NCBI GenBank assembly: GCA_023434855.1
Contig: JAEYSJ010000389.1
Location: 1 to 33,327 of the forward strand
DNA from: Bacillota bacterium
GTDB taxonomy: Bacteria; Bacillota_C; Negativicutes; JAEYSJ01
Direction: 5' to 3'
Length of the DNA stretch: 33,327 nucleotides
Of the stretch, positions 1 through 8,437 are shown in pieces (the stretch's first letter is position 1; every line of letters begins with the position of its first letter). A model generated the notes under the pieces. It was not told the DNA's origin and made no database searches. It saw only the letters and a list, made by a program, of their open reading frames with translations. A program made the translations under genes and the position numbers.

Positions 1-611
1 GCATGATAGGTGCCATAGGCATCGCTGGCCAGAAGCCGGTAAATCGCCCGGGCAAGATCCACTGTCGAGGTAGGGGTTCCAACCTGATCATGAACAACAC
101 GTAGAGTATCATTTTCATTAGCCAACCGCAGCATTGTGCGGACAAAATTATTGCCATCCCCATATAGCCAAGCTGTACGCATGATATAGTGACGTCCGAG
201 AATATGGCGTACCATTTCCTCGCCTTGCCATTTGGTACGGCCATATACTGTTTCAGGATTAACCTGATCAAATTCGCTATATGATGCATTGTTTTTGCCA
301 TCAAATACGTAATCAGTACTTATATATACCATACGAGCCCCTATTTCCAGACAGCCGGCAGCAATATTCTGTGCCCCCAGGACATTCACACGGAACGCCC
401 CGTCAACATCGGACTCAGCGCCGTCGACATTGGTATAAGCCGCACAGTGGATTACCGCCTGCGGTTTTACATCCCGTAAAAATGCCATAACCGACTTACC
501 ATTAATAATATTAAGAGTATCAAGGTCAGTCAACACCAACTCATGATCCCTGCCTTGTCTTACAATCTCTCTGCCAAGCTGGCCATTAGCGCCAGTTACT
601 AAAATCCTCAT
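1..611 (-). CDS. rfbD: dTDP-4-dehydrorhamnose reductase RfbD, partial (3' end beyond the window)
   Basis: Reading leftward from an ATG at 611 there is an open frame of 203 codons that runs off the left edge, so the C-terminus is missing. It begins MRILVTGANGQLG, the glycine-rich NAD(P) site of extended short-chain dehydrogenases. It continues with VIHCAAYTNVDGAE, ISTDYVFDG and YGRTKWQGE (YxxxK active site), and then WLYGDGNNFV. These are the family hallmarks of RmlD/RfbD, which reduces dTDP-4-keto-L-rhamnose to dTDP-L-rhamnose in the cytoplasm. A purine-rich ribosome site (AGGAAGAGGTGG) lies about 13 bases before the ATG. It is the last rhamnose gene of the locus, but more than 7 kb from rfbBAC; decayed rfbC sequence lies directly upstream of it (see pseudogene 645-720). 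Confidence 0.95.
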   Translation of the reverse strand, partial: MRILVTGANGQLGREIVRQGRDHELVLTDLDTLNIINGKSVMAFLRDVKPQAVIHCAAYTNVDGAESDVDGAFRVNVLGAQNIAAGCLEIGARMVYISTDYVFDGKNNASYSEFDQVNPETVYGRTKWQGEEMVRHILGRHYIMRTAWLYGDGNNFVRTMLRLANENDTLRVVHDQVGTPTSTVDLARAIYRLLASDAYGTYH

Positions 612-644
612 ATAATATAATGCCACCTCTTCCTGCTGCAATGA

Positions 645-720
645 TCAATCAAACTTAGGCAAACTCTGTGTTAAATGTCTTTAAGCCGCAGATACTCTTT
701 ATCCATACTGAAAAGATTAT
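645..720 (-). pseudogene. Decayed 3' end of an rfbC (dTDP-4-dehydrorhamnose 3,5-epimerase)
   Basis: Leftward translation from 706 gives MDKEYLRLKDI and then a stop. One frame over, the next bases give SLPKFD followed by TGA at 645-647. Joined, these resemble the end of the intact RfbC in this window, which reads SDKDKKYPRLKDI then HLPQFK. The spacing also fits, so this looks like the last 25 or so codons of a second rfbC with a frameshift. Upstream of about 720 the resemblance fades. It sits where rfbC would end in a standard rfbBACD operon, just before rfbD. The match is short, so chance similarity is possible, but the position makes it more convincing. Confidence 0.55.
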
Positions 721-761
721 TACTTGCGGAGAAATGTTAAGTTTTGTACCGCTTCCAATCA

Positions 762-2189
762 TTATTTTACCTTTATATTTAAAAGAAAATATACCAATTT
801 AATAATTGATATTCTTTTTAATAAATCCCAACGCTGTTGCATATTTAATTTTCTTATTGCATTACTAAGATATCTACCAGAAAGTAGCCAACCGATACGC
901 ATCCGTAGCAAAACAGATTTTTTTAATTGAGCATAATAAGCTGGATGTTCTTTAACTAAATTCCATTCTAACCTTAATTTTTTTCGAGCAATATCTAGGA
1001 ACAATGTTTCCAAAAATAAAGACGGAATCTCGAGAAATTGTGGCTTTACAATACGTTTGTTAGGTACTGACATTCCGAATAGTTTAGCCAAAAATACTCT
1101 TATGTATAAAGCCTTTCTTTTATATTGAACTACCCCGACTCGAGTTTGAGATTCTATAACCTTTGTAATCGATATGGGAATAATATCAATTACTGCCTTG
1201 TCAAAAATCAGCTTTGCTATCTTGGATCGTGTAATTACCATTGACATACCTGAGATGTTAGTGTCATGTTCATATTCTGGTAACCATGCATCCATAAATA
1301 CTACATCGGCACATTCAGCAAATATATCATCACAAAATTCGCAAGATCTTTGAGTAAATAGTTTGTTTCCATGAGCTAATCCCAGATCATTAACAAAAAA
1401 ATATTTTATTTTCGTATTATCACTGTACGTATACTCAACATTATAATTGCTCTGTTTACATTCGGCATCTTTAACCCTGAACTTGATATTACAAATATTA
1501 GCTGACTTATTAGCCCCCATAGCAACAAAATCAACCAATGCTTTTGCTGGCAAATGCCCACAAACTAAACCGACAGCAAAAGAAATATTTTCTTTAAGAA
1601 CCTTGTCATAATTACTGGCTAACCTTATTGCTTTGATAAAACATGGAAGCCCCACAATTGCATACCTTTTTTTGCTTTCTTTAATTTTTTGCAGTATTTG
1701 CGACATCTCAACAGCATAATATGCAGAACCTGAGCAACTTCGCAAATCTTTTACATTTTCTACTATTTTGTACTCTAGTAAACTATCCTTGGAAATTCCT
1801 CTCCCCACGCATGCAACAGCGTCGACAATTTTATTGACAAGCAAGTATTCGAGAAACCATGTAGCAAGACCACCTGATGCACTAGTAAAACGATGTGCAT
1901 TTGAATAACCGATATATGAATCCAGGAAGAATCCACATTGTGGTAAATGTTGAATTCTTTCAATCTTTTCAAAAAGTGTTTTAGATATCTCATCTTCACC
2001 CAAATTCTCAGGATTGAACGGACATACTTTTAAACAGTTTCCACATGATATACATCTTCCAGCGAGATGTGGCCGAAATTCACCAAAGTCGTTATCCTTC
2101 ATCTCAATACAATTAACTGGGCAAATAGCGACACATGTACCGCACCCACTACATAGATTATTATTTTGGTGCAAATGAATAGTGTTCAT
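762..2189 (-). CDS. Ferredoxin-domain / FrhB-like (coenzyme F420 hydrogenase beta subunit family) protein of the polysaccharide locus
   Basis: This 475-residue protein opens with two 4Fe-4S binding motifs, C13-x2-C16-x2-C19-x3-C23-P and C46-x2-C49-x2-C52-x3-C56-P. The body resembles the FrhB/FdhB C-terminal family of flavin- and iron-sulfur-dependent oxidoreductases (SASGGLATWFLEYLL, VGLPCFIKAIRLA, FCDDIFAECADVVFMDAW). Members of this family often sit beside polysaccharide pyruvyl transferases and flippases in surface polysaccharide clusters, where their reaction is not established. The start ATG overlaps the stop of the upstream flippase by four bases (ATGA), which indicates translational coupling. 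The basic C-terminal region (about 370-475) is less typical. A redox step on a sugar or lipid-linked intermediate is plausible, but this is inference. The family call is firm; the substrate is unknown. Confidence 0.85.
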   Translation of the reverse strand: MNTIHLHQNNNLCSGCGTCVAICPVNCIEMKDNDFGEFRPHLAGRCISCGNCLKVCPFNPENLGEDEISKTLFEKIERIQHLPQCGFFLDSYIGYSNAHRFTSASGGLATWFLEYLLVNKIVDAVACVGRGISKDSLLEYKIVENVKDLRSCSGSAYYAVEMSQILQKIKESKKRYAIVGLPCFIKAIRLASNYDKVLKENISFAVGLVCGHLPAKALVDFVAMGANKSANICNIKFRVKDAECKQSNYNVEYTYSDNTKIKYFFVNDLGLAHGNKLFTQRSCEFCDDIFAECADVVFMDAWLPEYEHDTNISGMSMVITRSKIAKLIFDKAVIDIIPISITKVIESQTRVGVVQYKRKALYIRVFLAKLFGMSVPNKRIVKPQFLEIPSLFLETLFLDIARKKLRLEWNLVKEHPAYYAQLKKSVLLRMRIGWLLSGRYLSNAIRKLNMQQRWDLLKRISIIKLVYFLLNIKVK

Positions 2190-3715
2190 ATAGATACCAA
2201 CTTTTCTTTTTTAAGTAATAAGCAAATCGTTGTCATAGCTCTTTTCCTCTCTTCACCGGTTAACAACACAAAGAAAGTAAATGCTAAATACATTATTGAT
2301 ATTACAAAGCTACTAAAAATGAACTTATTCCATGTATCAATCTGAAAAAATGCTTGTCCAACAAATCCAGATATAATAATCAAAGTTGATGCAATTATAG
2401 GAAACATTATCCCTTTTAAAAAAATCATCTTCTTCTGTCCTGTAATATGAGAACAATATAGCGGAGTAAAAATAAGATTTTTTATAGTAAGTACAATTGC
2501 TCCGGCACCGGCAATACCGTAAGCGCCAAAACCCATCATACCTGATAACAGATAAGCTAAACAAAAATTGCCTATACCCATAATAAAGGTTACAATAGCC
2601 GGAAACTTTACCTTATCAGCGGCTAGTTGAACACTCATTAGAATCGAACTAGGTAAATTAACTGCTAGGTGTATGGTCATTAATGATAAAAGCCAATTAT
2701 ATTGGCCAAAACTTGGGCTTAGCCATAATGATAATAACGGTCCACTCATACTACATACTAAACCGATTGGAAGACTTAAAAAGAGACCAAAAAATTTAAC
2801 AGAACTATTAACATATGTTGATAATGTCTCAATATTTTTCTCTGCATAATGTGCAACTACTGTTGGTACAAACATTGGCACAATTGAATCAGAAAATGTT
2901 CTAAGTAACATAGGCCACTGGAGAACAGCGGAATATTCTCCTGTAAGATGGGGGCCAAGATTCCAGTTTGCAACTATTAAGTCTATCTGTAAAAACAACA
3001 TAGAACCCACTAGGTTAAAAGATACCCATGCGCCGGAAAAAAGCAACTTTTTTAATTTAACAACATTACATTTTGGCACAATACGTATCTCTGGCATGAT
3101 ACGCTTAAAAACATAAATCGATGTTATCAAAGATAAAAAAACAGTAATCAAATTTGTAAAGCTTACCATCCAGATATGAGGCATAAAAAACTTTAATAGT
3201 GAAAAAATCAAAAGGGATTTTACTATATTGTTAACTGTATTAAAGAGATTGAGTATATATAATTTATTTGTACAAAAAGGTGCTGTGTCAAATGTAACTT
3301 TAATTGTATTAAATAAAAAGATACCGCCCAAAAGCATGAAAGTCCAACGTACATCTGTAATCAATTCAGTTGGAATTACAAAAATTTGGTCTATTAATAT
3401 AGCGCCTATAATAATTGGAATAATTAGCACAATTGTCATAATTATCGCTGTAAATAACGATGTATTAAAATATTCCTTTGCATCATCAATTTTTCCGGTT
3501 TTATACTCAATTGTAAAGTAACGACTTATCATGGAATTAAGTGCCATAGTAATTACTATCATATAGTTAATAAGTTGCTGTGAAAGTGGTATAAAACCAT
3601 ATGCCTCCGGCCCGAGTTGTTTTATCATAAAAGGGACAAGTAGCAACGAAATAATTGTCGATATTGATATATATACAAAATTTGTTGATAAGTTTAAAAT
3701 TTGCCGATTATCCAT
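2186..3715 (-). CDS. Polysaccharide flippase, Wzx/MATE-like (MOP superfamily)
   Basis: A 509-residue, very hydrophobic protein with about 12 to 14 membrane segments spread over its length. The N-terminus, LSTNFVYISISTIISLLLVP followed by FMIKQLGPEAYG, is the typical first helix and loop of Wzx/RfbX-type polysaccharide exporters. The length is normal for the family. Its role would be to move undecaprenyl-linked repeat units from the inner to the outer face of the cytoplasmic membrane before Wzy-dependent polymerisation. It is the only flippase in the window and is coupled to the FrhB-like gene by an ATGA overlap. The ribosome site before the ATG is weak (GAGAG). The region is very AT-rich. Confidence 0.9.
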   Translation of the reverse strand: MDNRQILNLSTNFVYISISTIISLLLVPFMIKQLGPEAYGFIPLSQQLINYMIVITMALNSMISRYFTIEYKTGKIDDAKEYFNTSLFTAIIMTIVLIIPIIIGAILIDQIFVIPTELITDVRWTFMLLGGIFLFNTIKVTFDTAPFCTNKLYILNLFNTVNNIVKSLLIFSLLKFFMPHIWMVSFTNLITVFLSLITSIYVFKRIMPEIRIVPKCNVVKLKKLLFSGAWVSFNLVGSMLFLQIDLIVANWNLGPHLTGEYSAVLQWPMLLRTFSDSIVPMFVPTVVAHYAEKNIETLSTYVNSSVKFFGLFLSLPIGLVCSMSGPLLSLWLSPSFGQYNWLLSLMTIHLAVNLPSSILMSVQLAADKVKFPAIVTFIMGIGNFCLAYLLSGMMGFGAYGIAGAGAIVLTIKNLIFTPLYCSHITGQKKMIFLKGIMFPIIASTLIIISGFVGQAFFQIDTWNKFIFSSFVISIMYLAFTFFVLLTGEERKRAMTTICLLLKKEKLVSI

Positions 3716-3760
3716 ATATTGTGAACTCTCTTTTCATTAATATGCAACATTTACCTGTGA

Positions 3761-4801
3761 TTAACTATTTATAGCATTCTTTATATAGCTTATTGACTCT
3801 GTTTTCAGCTTATGAATTCGGTCATCCAGAAAGTTATCATCGTAACCATTCATAATACATTCAATCCTGCTGTTTTCTTTATTCCATATCCTTCCCCCAA
3901 TGCCTAATTCATGAAGAATATCATTGATTTTATTACCTTTTTGACAGTTATCAATAACTAGAAACGGTTTATGGTTTTTTATCGAAAATATGACACCATG
4001 GTAAGAATTTGTTACCACATATGCAGCGTTTCTAAAGTATCCATGCCATTGGCTGTGTCTCATATTTTTTTTGCAAAAATCAGCTAATGGTGTCGTATTT
4101 GCTAAAGCAATAAATAACATACCATTGTCATGCGCGAATTTTGCCATTTCTGAAAAATAGTATTCATCGACTGTTTTTCCTAAAATATAAGATAAAAGGT
4201 ATGGCCTATTCTTAATACATTTGTCTATTTCTACTTCAAATCCATCATATAAAAATGTAGGATCAAGAACTATTGGTGTGTCTATACCCATATTAGAATA
4301 CATAATATTTCGCGAATTTATATCCCTCACTGAAATGTGAGATATACGTTTTATTGAATCTTTTATATCCTTGGGAAGAATAGTATTATTAGGCATTTCT
4401 CCAAAACTTGGCGCATATGTTATTAGTCTTGTTTTATTAATACCTAAACCAAAATATGCGGGATGAAAAGTCGAATTCTTTAAGTTAAATATTTCATCGC
4501 TGCCAAGTATAATAGTGTCGAAACCTAAATTGTCAACATTTCCGATGTTATAAATATTAGTACTCAGTTGTATTGAACTAAGATGTTTTTGAAATCGGAT
4601 TATATCAATTAAATTATTAAATGAAGATAAAGGCCGTTTACTTACTAACGGTCTTAGATGTAAAAAAAGCTTAGATAGTGGGAAGTAATTAATTATTTCG
4701 CAATCATGCCCTAATTGGCGAATTATATTATATAATGCTACTGTTTGAGCACGAGCACCGTGATTTCTAACATAATGATAAGTAAGTATTCCTATTCTCA
4801 T
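3761..4801 (-). CDS. Polysaccharide pyruvyl transferase family protein (WcaK/CsaB type)
   Basis: A 346-residue protein beginning MRIGILTYHYVRNHGARAQT, close to the N-terminal pattern of the polysaccharide pyruvyl transferase family (G-T-x-N-x-GA-x-LQ). Further family marks are LGSDEIFNL (about 100), ISVRDINSRNIM, VLDPTFLYD, and the late TNSYHGVIFSIKNHKPFLVI, equivalent to the conserved TDSFHG segment. These enzymes transfer pyruvate from phosphoenolpyruvate to a sugar as a ketal, giving the polymer negative charge; several members have other or unknown roles. It lies between a GT4 and the flippase, with a ribosome site GGGAGA upstream of the ATG. The family is confident; the acceptor sugar is not known. 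Confidence 0.87.
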   Translation of the reverse strand: MRIGILTYHYVRNHGARAQTVALYNIIRQLGHDCEIINYFPLSKLFLHLRPLVSKRPLSSFNNLIDIIRFQKHLSSIQLSTNIYNIGNVDNLGFDTIILGSDEIFNLKNSTFHPAYFGLGINKTRLITYAPSFGEMPNNTILPKDIKDSIKRISHISVRDINSRNIMYSNMGIDTPIVLDPTFLYDGFEVEIDKCIKNRPYLLSYILGKTVDEYYFSEMAKFAHDNGMLFIALANTTPLADFCKKNMRHSQWHGYFRNAAYVVTNSYHGVIFSIKNHKPFLVIDNCQKGNKINDILHELGIGGRIWNKENSRIECIMNGYDDNFLDDRIHKLKTESISYIKNAINS

Positions 4802-4832
4802 CTAATAACATCTCCCAAAAAATAAAGCTACT

Positions 4833-6098
4833 TTACTGTTCAATTATTTCTTCATAAATAGTCTTATACCGTGATACAATTACACTAGATGAAAACTTTT
4901 CTTTAATTAATTCGCTGTTTTTTTTCAATAGTTCTGGCTTATTTAAATTTTCGAATACCCATGTGATTCCTTTTGCGAGATCATTACTATCTCTATTTTT
5001 TGCAAGGTAACCATTTCGCTTGTGCTCAATAATGTCCTCTACACCTGAATTACTAAAACTAATGGCAGGTGTGCCACATATTATACTTTCGGCGAAGACC
5101 TGTCCGAAAGCTTCTTGTATTGACGGTCCCACAAAGATATTGGCAGCACTATATAAAAGATTAAGTTGTCTATCATTATCTATTGAACCATAATGTTTTA
5201 CTCTGATTTTTCCATCTAATGTGATATTAGGGTTATTACCAAACGAAGTTAATAGTAATCTGTCTCCATATATTTTCTTAAGGCTATCAAGAGTACTATA
5301 GAAATAATCCATACCTTTAATGCCGTATTTTAGATTACTAGCTCCGATAAGGATAATTTGATCATTCATCGGCAAGCCTAAAACATTTCGAGCTTGTTCT
5401 TTCGGAATAAACCCAAAAGTTCCATCAGGAATAATATTTGATATAACATTCACTTTTTTCTTTTGGAAAACAGAACTATTGCTTGCACATGAACTTAACC
5501 ATCTACTAACCGCTACAAGATTTATGTTTGTATAATTAGAATACCGCTTTTTTAATGATTGTAAGTAAGTTGAAATATCTAATTTACGTTTACTATTTAA
5601 CACTAGACATTTACCACATTTTCCTTGATAGTTATTGCAGCCAAGAGTATACACGCATCCTCCGGTAAAAGGCCACATATCATGGAATGTCCAAACAATT
5701 GGTTTACCAAGTCGAATGACTTTTTCAAACTCAGTTATTGAAAAGAAAGAGGTATGTATTGGGCAGTGTATATGTATTACATCTGCATTAAATAGATAAC
5801 TGCTGTCAAACACATTGTCCGTCCCAAATAATCCTGTGTAAAACTGAACTTCTTTATTTTTTTGCGGATATAATATACGTGGAATACCAAAGTTAACATA
5901 TGATACTAATTTGTCCAGAACTTTACGAAGTTGGTTGCGTTTGTTTTTTATTTGTACTACATCATTATCATCAGTCTGCTTATATTTGACTAACATACTT
6001 GACTGAAGCCCTCGTTGCCTCATACCGCAATGCAACCTATATGCAGCTTTGGAAGATCCATCTATACTATCGGAAACACTTATATGAACAATGTTCAT
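4833..6098 (-). CDS. Glycosyltransferase family 4 (GT-B fold)
   Basis: A 421-residue cytoplasmic GT-B glycosyltransferase. The N-terminal domain starts MNIVHISVSDSIDGSSKAAY and contains IVWTFHDMWPFTGGCVY with a cysteine-rich insertion (CNNYQGKCGKC), a pattern common in WcaI/WbaZ-like GT4 enzymes. The C-terminal donor domain carries QEAFGQVFAESIICGTPAIS, the E-x7-E motif that binds the nucleotide-sugar, followed by SGVEDIIEH. The length is normal. A strong ribosome site (GGGAGG) lies about 8 bases before the ATG. It probably adds one sugar of the repeat unit; donor and linkage cannot be told from sequence. It is the first gene of a four-gene block (GT4, pyruvyl transferase, flippase, FrhB-like) bounded by rfb relics. 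Confidence 0.9.
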   Translation of the reverse strand: MNIVHISVSDSIDGSSKAAYRLHCGMRQRGLQSSMLVKYKQTDDNDVVQIKNKRNQLRKVLDKLVSYVNFGIPRILYPQKNKEVQFYTGLFGTDNVFDSSYLFNADVIHIHCPIHTSFFSITEFEKVIRLGKPIVWTFHDMWPFTGGCVYTLGCNNYQGKCGKCLVLNSKRKLDISTYLQSLKKRYSNYTNINLVAVSRWLSSCASNSSVFQKKKVNVISNIIPDGTFGFIPKEQARNVLGLPMNDQIILIGASNLKYGIKGMDYFYSTLDSLKKIYGDRLLLTSFGNNPNITLDGKIRVKHYGSIDNDRQLNLLYSAANIFVGPSIQEAFGQVFAESIICGTPAISFSNSGVEDIIEHKRNGYLAKNRDSNDLAKGITWVFENLNKPELLKKNSELIKEKFSSSVIVSRYKTIYEEIIEQ

Positions 6099-6169
6099 GA
6101 GTTTTTCCTCCCAATTTGTACATTGTTTGTTTAAAAAATTCTGAAGCGTTAAATTTTTTTCTAAAGAGT

Positions 6170-6353
6170 AAAGTAAAAATTTTTTCCGACAATTCTATTG
6201 AAACTTTCTTGGTATTTCCGAAATTACACCATATATTTTCTCGATAATTGCTTCGCCAGGACTCCCTTTTCCCAATATCCTTTGGATATCGTTGCAGTGG
6301 TCCTGGACAAACAACCTGTCTCTGATATTTTGCCCGTCCCCATTTATCGTCAT
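6170..6353 (-). pseudogene. Decayed 3' part of a dTDP-glucose 4,6-dehydratase (rfbB) gene
   Basis: Leftward translation from 6353 gives NGDGQNIRDRLFVQDHCNDI followed by QRILGKGSPGEA, then it drifts and stops at 6195. This matches the conserved RmlB segment found in the intact rfbB here ([20 protein letters not shown], then [14 protein letters not shown]). In the next frame, FGNTKKVSIELSEKIF resembles the following family stretch NIGGxxEKxNxEL. The gene is therefore frameshifted and lacks its N-terminal half. At the DNA level it differs clearly from the intact rfbB, so it is an old or separately derived copy. It lies between the beta-helix gene and GT4. A long frame over this region (6067-6480) is probably only a by-product of it. 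Confidence 0.7.
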
Positions 6354-6382
6354 AGATAATAATGTATATCCTTATGTTTTTG

Positions 6383-8392
6383 TTACTGGGAACCTGCCTT
6401 TTGCTCTTTCCATGTCCTAGTAGTAGCATCAAAATATTTTCTAATCCCATTTTTACCCGAAAACTCTGTATTATCAGCAAAGTATAATGTATTTACTCCT
6501 TCTGATCCTTCAAAATCATTCTGTACTGTTAGTATTGTATCAATGTTATCTACACTTTTATCGCGTATTTGTGTTATACCTCCATCATTAATAACAGTAC
6601 ATGGCTCAGCCAATAGCACTTCTTTATAATGATCTCCAGGTGGAAGAGCGCTAGATATTTGGAAATTACCAAAATAGAAAAGCTGATCATTTGCCGATAC
6701 TGGGTTACTATTATTAGCAGGAACACTAACACTTCCTAATAAAAAAAGTCCATCTTTGCTATAATTTAAAGGTGTGTCCTTTTGAAGGTCAACTAAAGCA
6801 AAAATGCGATACATAATACCTGGTTGGACTGAAATATCCCTACTTGCAGTATATTGGGATGCCGGTGTGGACAGATCACCAAAGACAATGCTGGGTATAA
6901 TGGGCTGATCACCATTACCTTTAAGCTGTATAAAGTCAAAGGTTAGAAACAATTTTCCTTTAGGTAAACTATTTCCGGAAGCCCACAATTTTTTGTAGTT
7001 GGAACCATATTGCAACTTTCTATACAATACGTGGTTGATACCATAAACATCGTCAAAAATTTTTCCATTCGGAGAAGTATTTGTTGTATTATTGCTGGTA
7101 TATCCGGTTACTTTACTTATATAATTATTGCAAGGTGTAGCATCGTTGGCACGGTACTTAATATTACCCTCCATATAGGGGGTGCTTTCTGTACGTAATT
7201 TGATAGAGCTGTCTTTCCTTATTGCCAATAGCTGCGGAAATGATATTGTTGTAGTTTTAGCTGTCACGATAAATTCGTTTTTACCGCCAACGTCGTAAAT
7301 CGAATTTAGGTTATAGCCTAAACGACAAGTCACTTTGTTAGCAGTACCGTTAACAATTACCCGCCACACTGGAGAACCGCCAACCCCAAACAAATCAAAA
7401 TCCAGTTCATTTCCGTTACCATCAATCTGTATCCAAGTTTTTGTATCATCATTTTGCTCTACCCTTACACCTGTTAACTTATTATTGTTAGAAATATACG
7501 CAGTTCCATTCTTTTGCTCAAAAGCGCCGCCTATCATATTCCAGCTGTTACCTTGACCTAATGATATTGTAGAAACGCTACAGGCTTGAAAGTTGCAGTT
7601 TGTTATGATTCCATTATTGCTCCACCCTACAGGTATGCCGTCTTCTGCCGTCTCCATGTTATATATTCCATAATTGCTGAATGTAAACATGCAGTTATCA
7701 AAGCGCGGGTAATGGGATTCGTTTGTTAATGATACTTCTTTGTCTAGCCATGTAAAGTGCACATTCTCAAATACTGCGTTTTGACAAAAAGCCAGGCGAA
7801 CTCCTTTAGCTATTTTCTCACCCTGCGCCCCGCTAAATTTCATGTCCTTAAACTTTATGCCTCTATACGTAAAATTAGCATTAGAAGAAGGTTTAAAAGC
7901 CATATTGACTGTCACGATATATCCTGAATTGCTTTTACACCAAACTGTCGAAGCCCTGCCATCACCCTCAAAAACAATATCCTGAAATCCTTCACCTTTA
8001 TCAGCATCTACATGAAGTGTGCCTGATATTAAATACTTGCCTCTTGGAGAATAGATTCGTAAAGGACGGTTGTCTTCGTGAGTACCGTATTTGGCAGAGT
8101 CAATAGCGGCTTGTATTGCTGCAGTATCGTCATTTGCCAGTATTGTATGATCTTGATCCGCATACCAAGCACCTTGGTAATAATAATTAGCGTTACCAAT
8201 TGCTCCAAAATCTTTAATATTTACAAAACCAACGCTTTGTTTACCAGATTTCGCGCTAATTTCACTAAGAATATTGTCTTCGGAGACCGGTTTATCGGTA
8301 GTACTAATATCTTTCTTAGCTAATGCTGGGCCAACAAAAAGCATCGCCAGTGCCGTCCCAGTTACAATTACAAACCTCAATACATTTGACAA
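6383..8392 (-). CDS. Secreted right-handed beta-helix protein (pectate-lyase superfamily-like)
   Basis: With a TTG start at 8392 the protein is about 669 residues and opens with a clean signal peptide, SNVLRFVIVTGTALAMLFVG then PALA, cleaved before KKD. The TTG lies about 9 bases after GGGAGGAG, better than the upstream ATG at 8413 or TTG at 8419, neither of which has a ribosome site. After the leader, VNIKDFGAIGNA and ANDDTAAIQAAIDSA form the usual opening of the pectate-lyase-3 / GH28-like parallel beta-helix (roughly 50-400), with repeated short strands and asparagine turns. The last 270 residues look like beta-rich accessory domains. Such proteins in polysaccharide loci can be lyases, hydrolases or epimerases acting on the polymer. 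The active site is not identifiable by eye. It lies 45 bases after rfbC. Confidence 0.78.
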   Translation of the reverse strand: MSNVLRFVIVTGTALAMLFVGPALAKKDISTTDKPVSEDNILSEISAKSGKQSVGFVNIKDFGAIGNANYYYQGAWYADQDHTILANDDTAAIQAAIDSAKYGTHEDNRPLRIYSPRGKYLISGTLHVDADKGEGFQDIVFEGDGRASTVWCKSNSGYIVTVNMAFKPSSNANFTYRGIKFKDMKFSGAQGEKIAKGVRLAFCQNAVFENVHFTWLDKEVSLTNESHYPRFDNCMFTFSNYGIYNMETAEDGIPVGWSNNGIITNCNFQACSVSTISLGQGNSWNMIGGAFEQKNGTAYISNNNKLTGVRVEQNDDTKTWIQIDGNGNELDFDLFGVGGSPVWRVIVNGTANKVTCRLGYNLNSIYDVGGKNEFIVTAKTTTISFPQLLAIRKDSSIKLRTESTPYMEGNIKYRANDATPCNNYISKVTGYTSNNTTNTSPNGKIFDDVYGINHVLYRKLQYGSNYKKLWASGNSLPKGKLFLTFDFIQLKGNGDQPIIPSIVFGDLSTPASQYTASRDISVQPGIMYRIFALVDLQKDTPLNYSKDGLFLLGSVSVPANNSNPVSANDQLFYFGNFQISSALPPGDHYKEVLLAEPCTVINDGGITQIRDKSVDNIDTILTVQNDFEGSEGVNTLYFADNTEFSGKNGIRKYFDATTRTWKEQKAGSQ

Positions 8393-8437
8393 AGGTATTT
8401 CTCCTCCCTTCATTGCCAAATTGAGCTTGTTCTACAG

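Noticed and set aside
6067..6480. A 137-codon leftward frame overlapping both GT4 and the beta-helix gene
   Set aside because: It overlaps two better genes, has no ribosome site, and its middle part is explained by a frameshifted rfbB relic.
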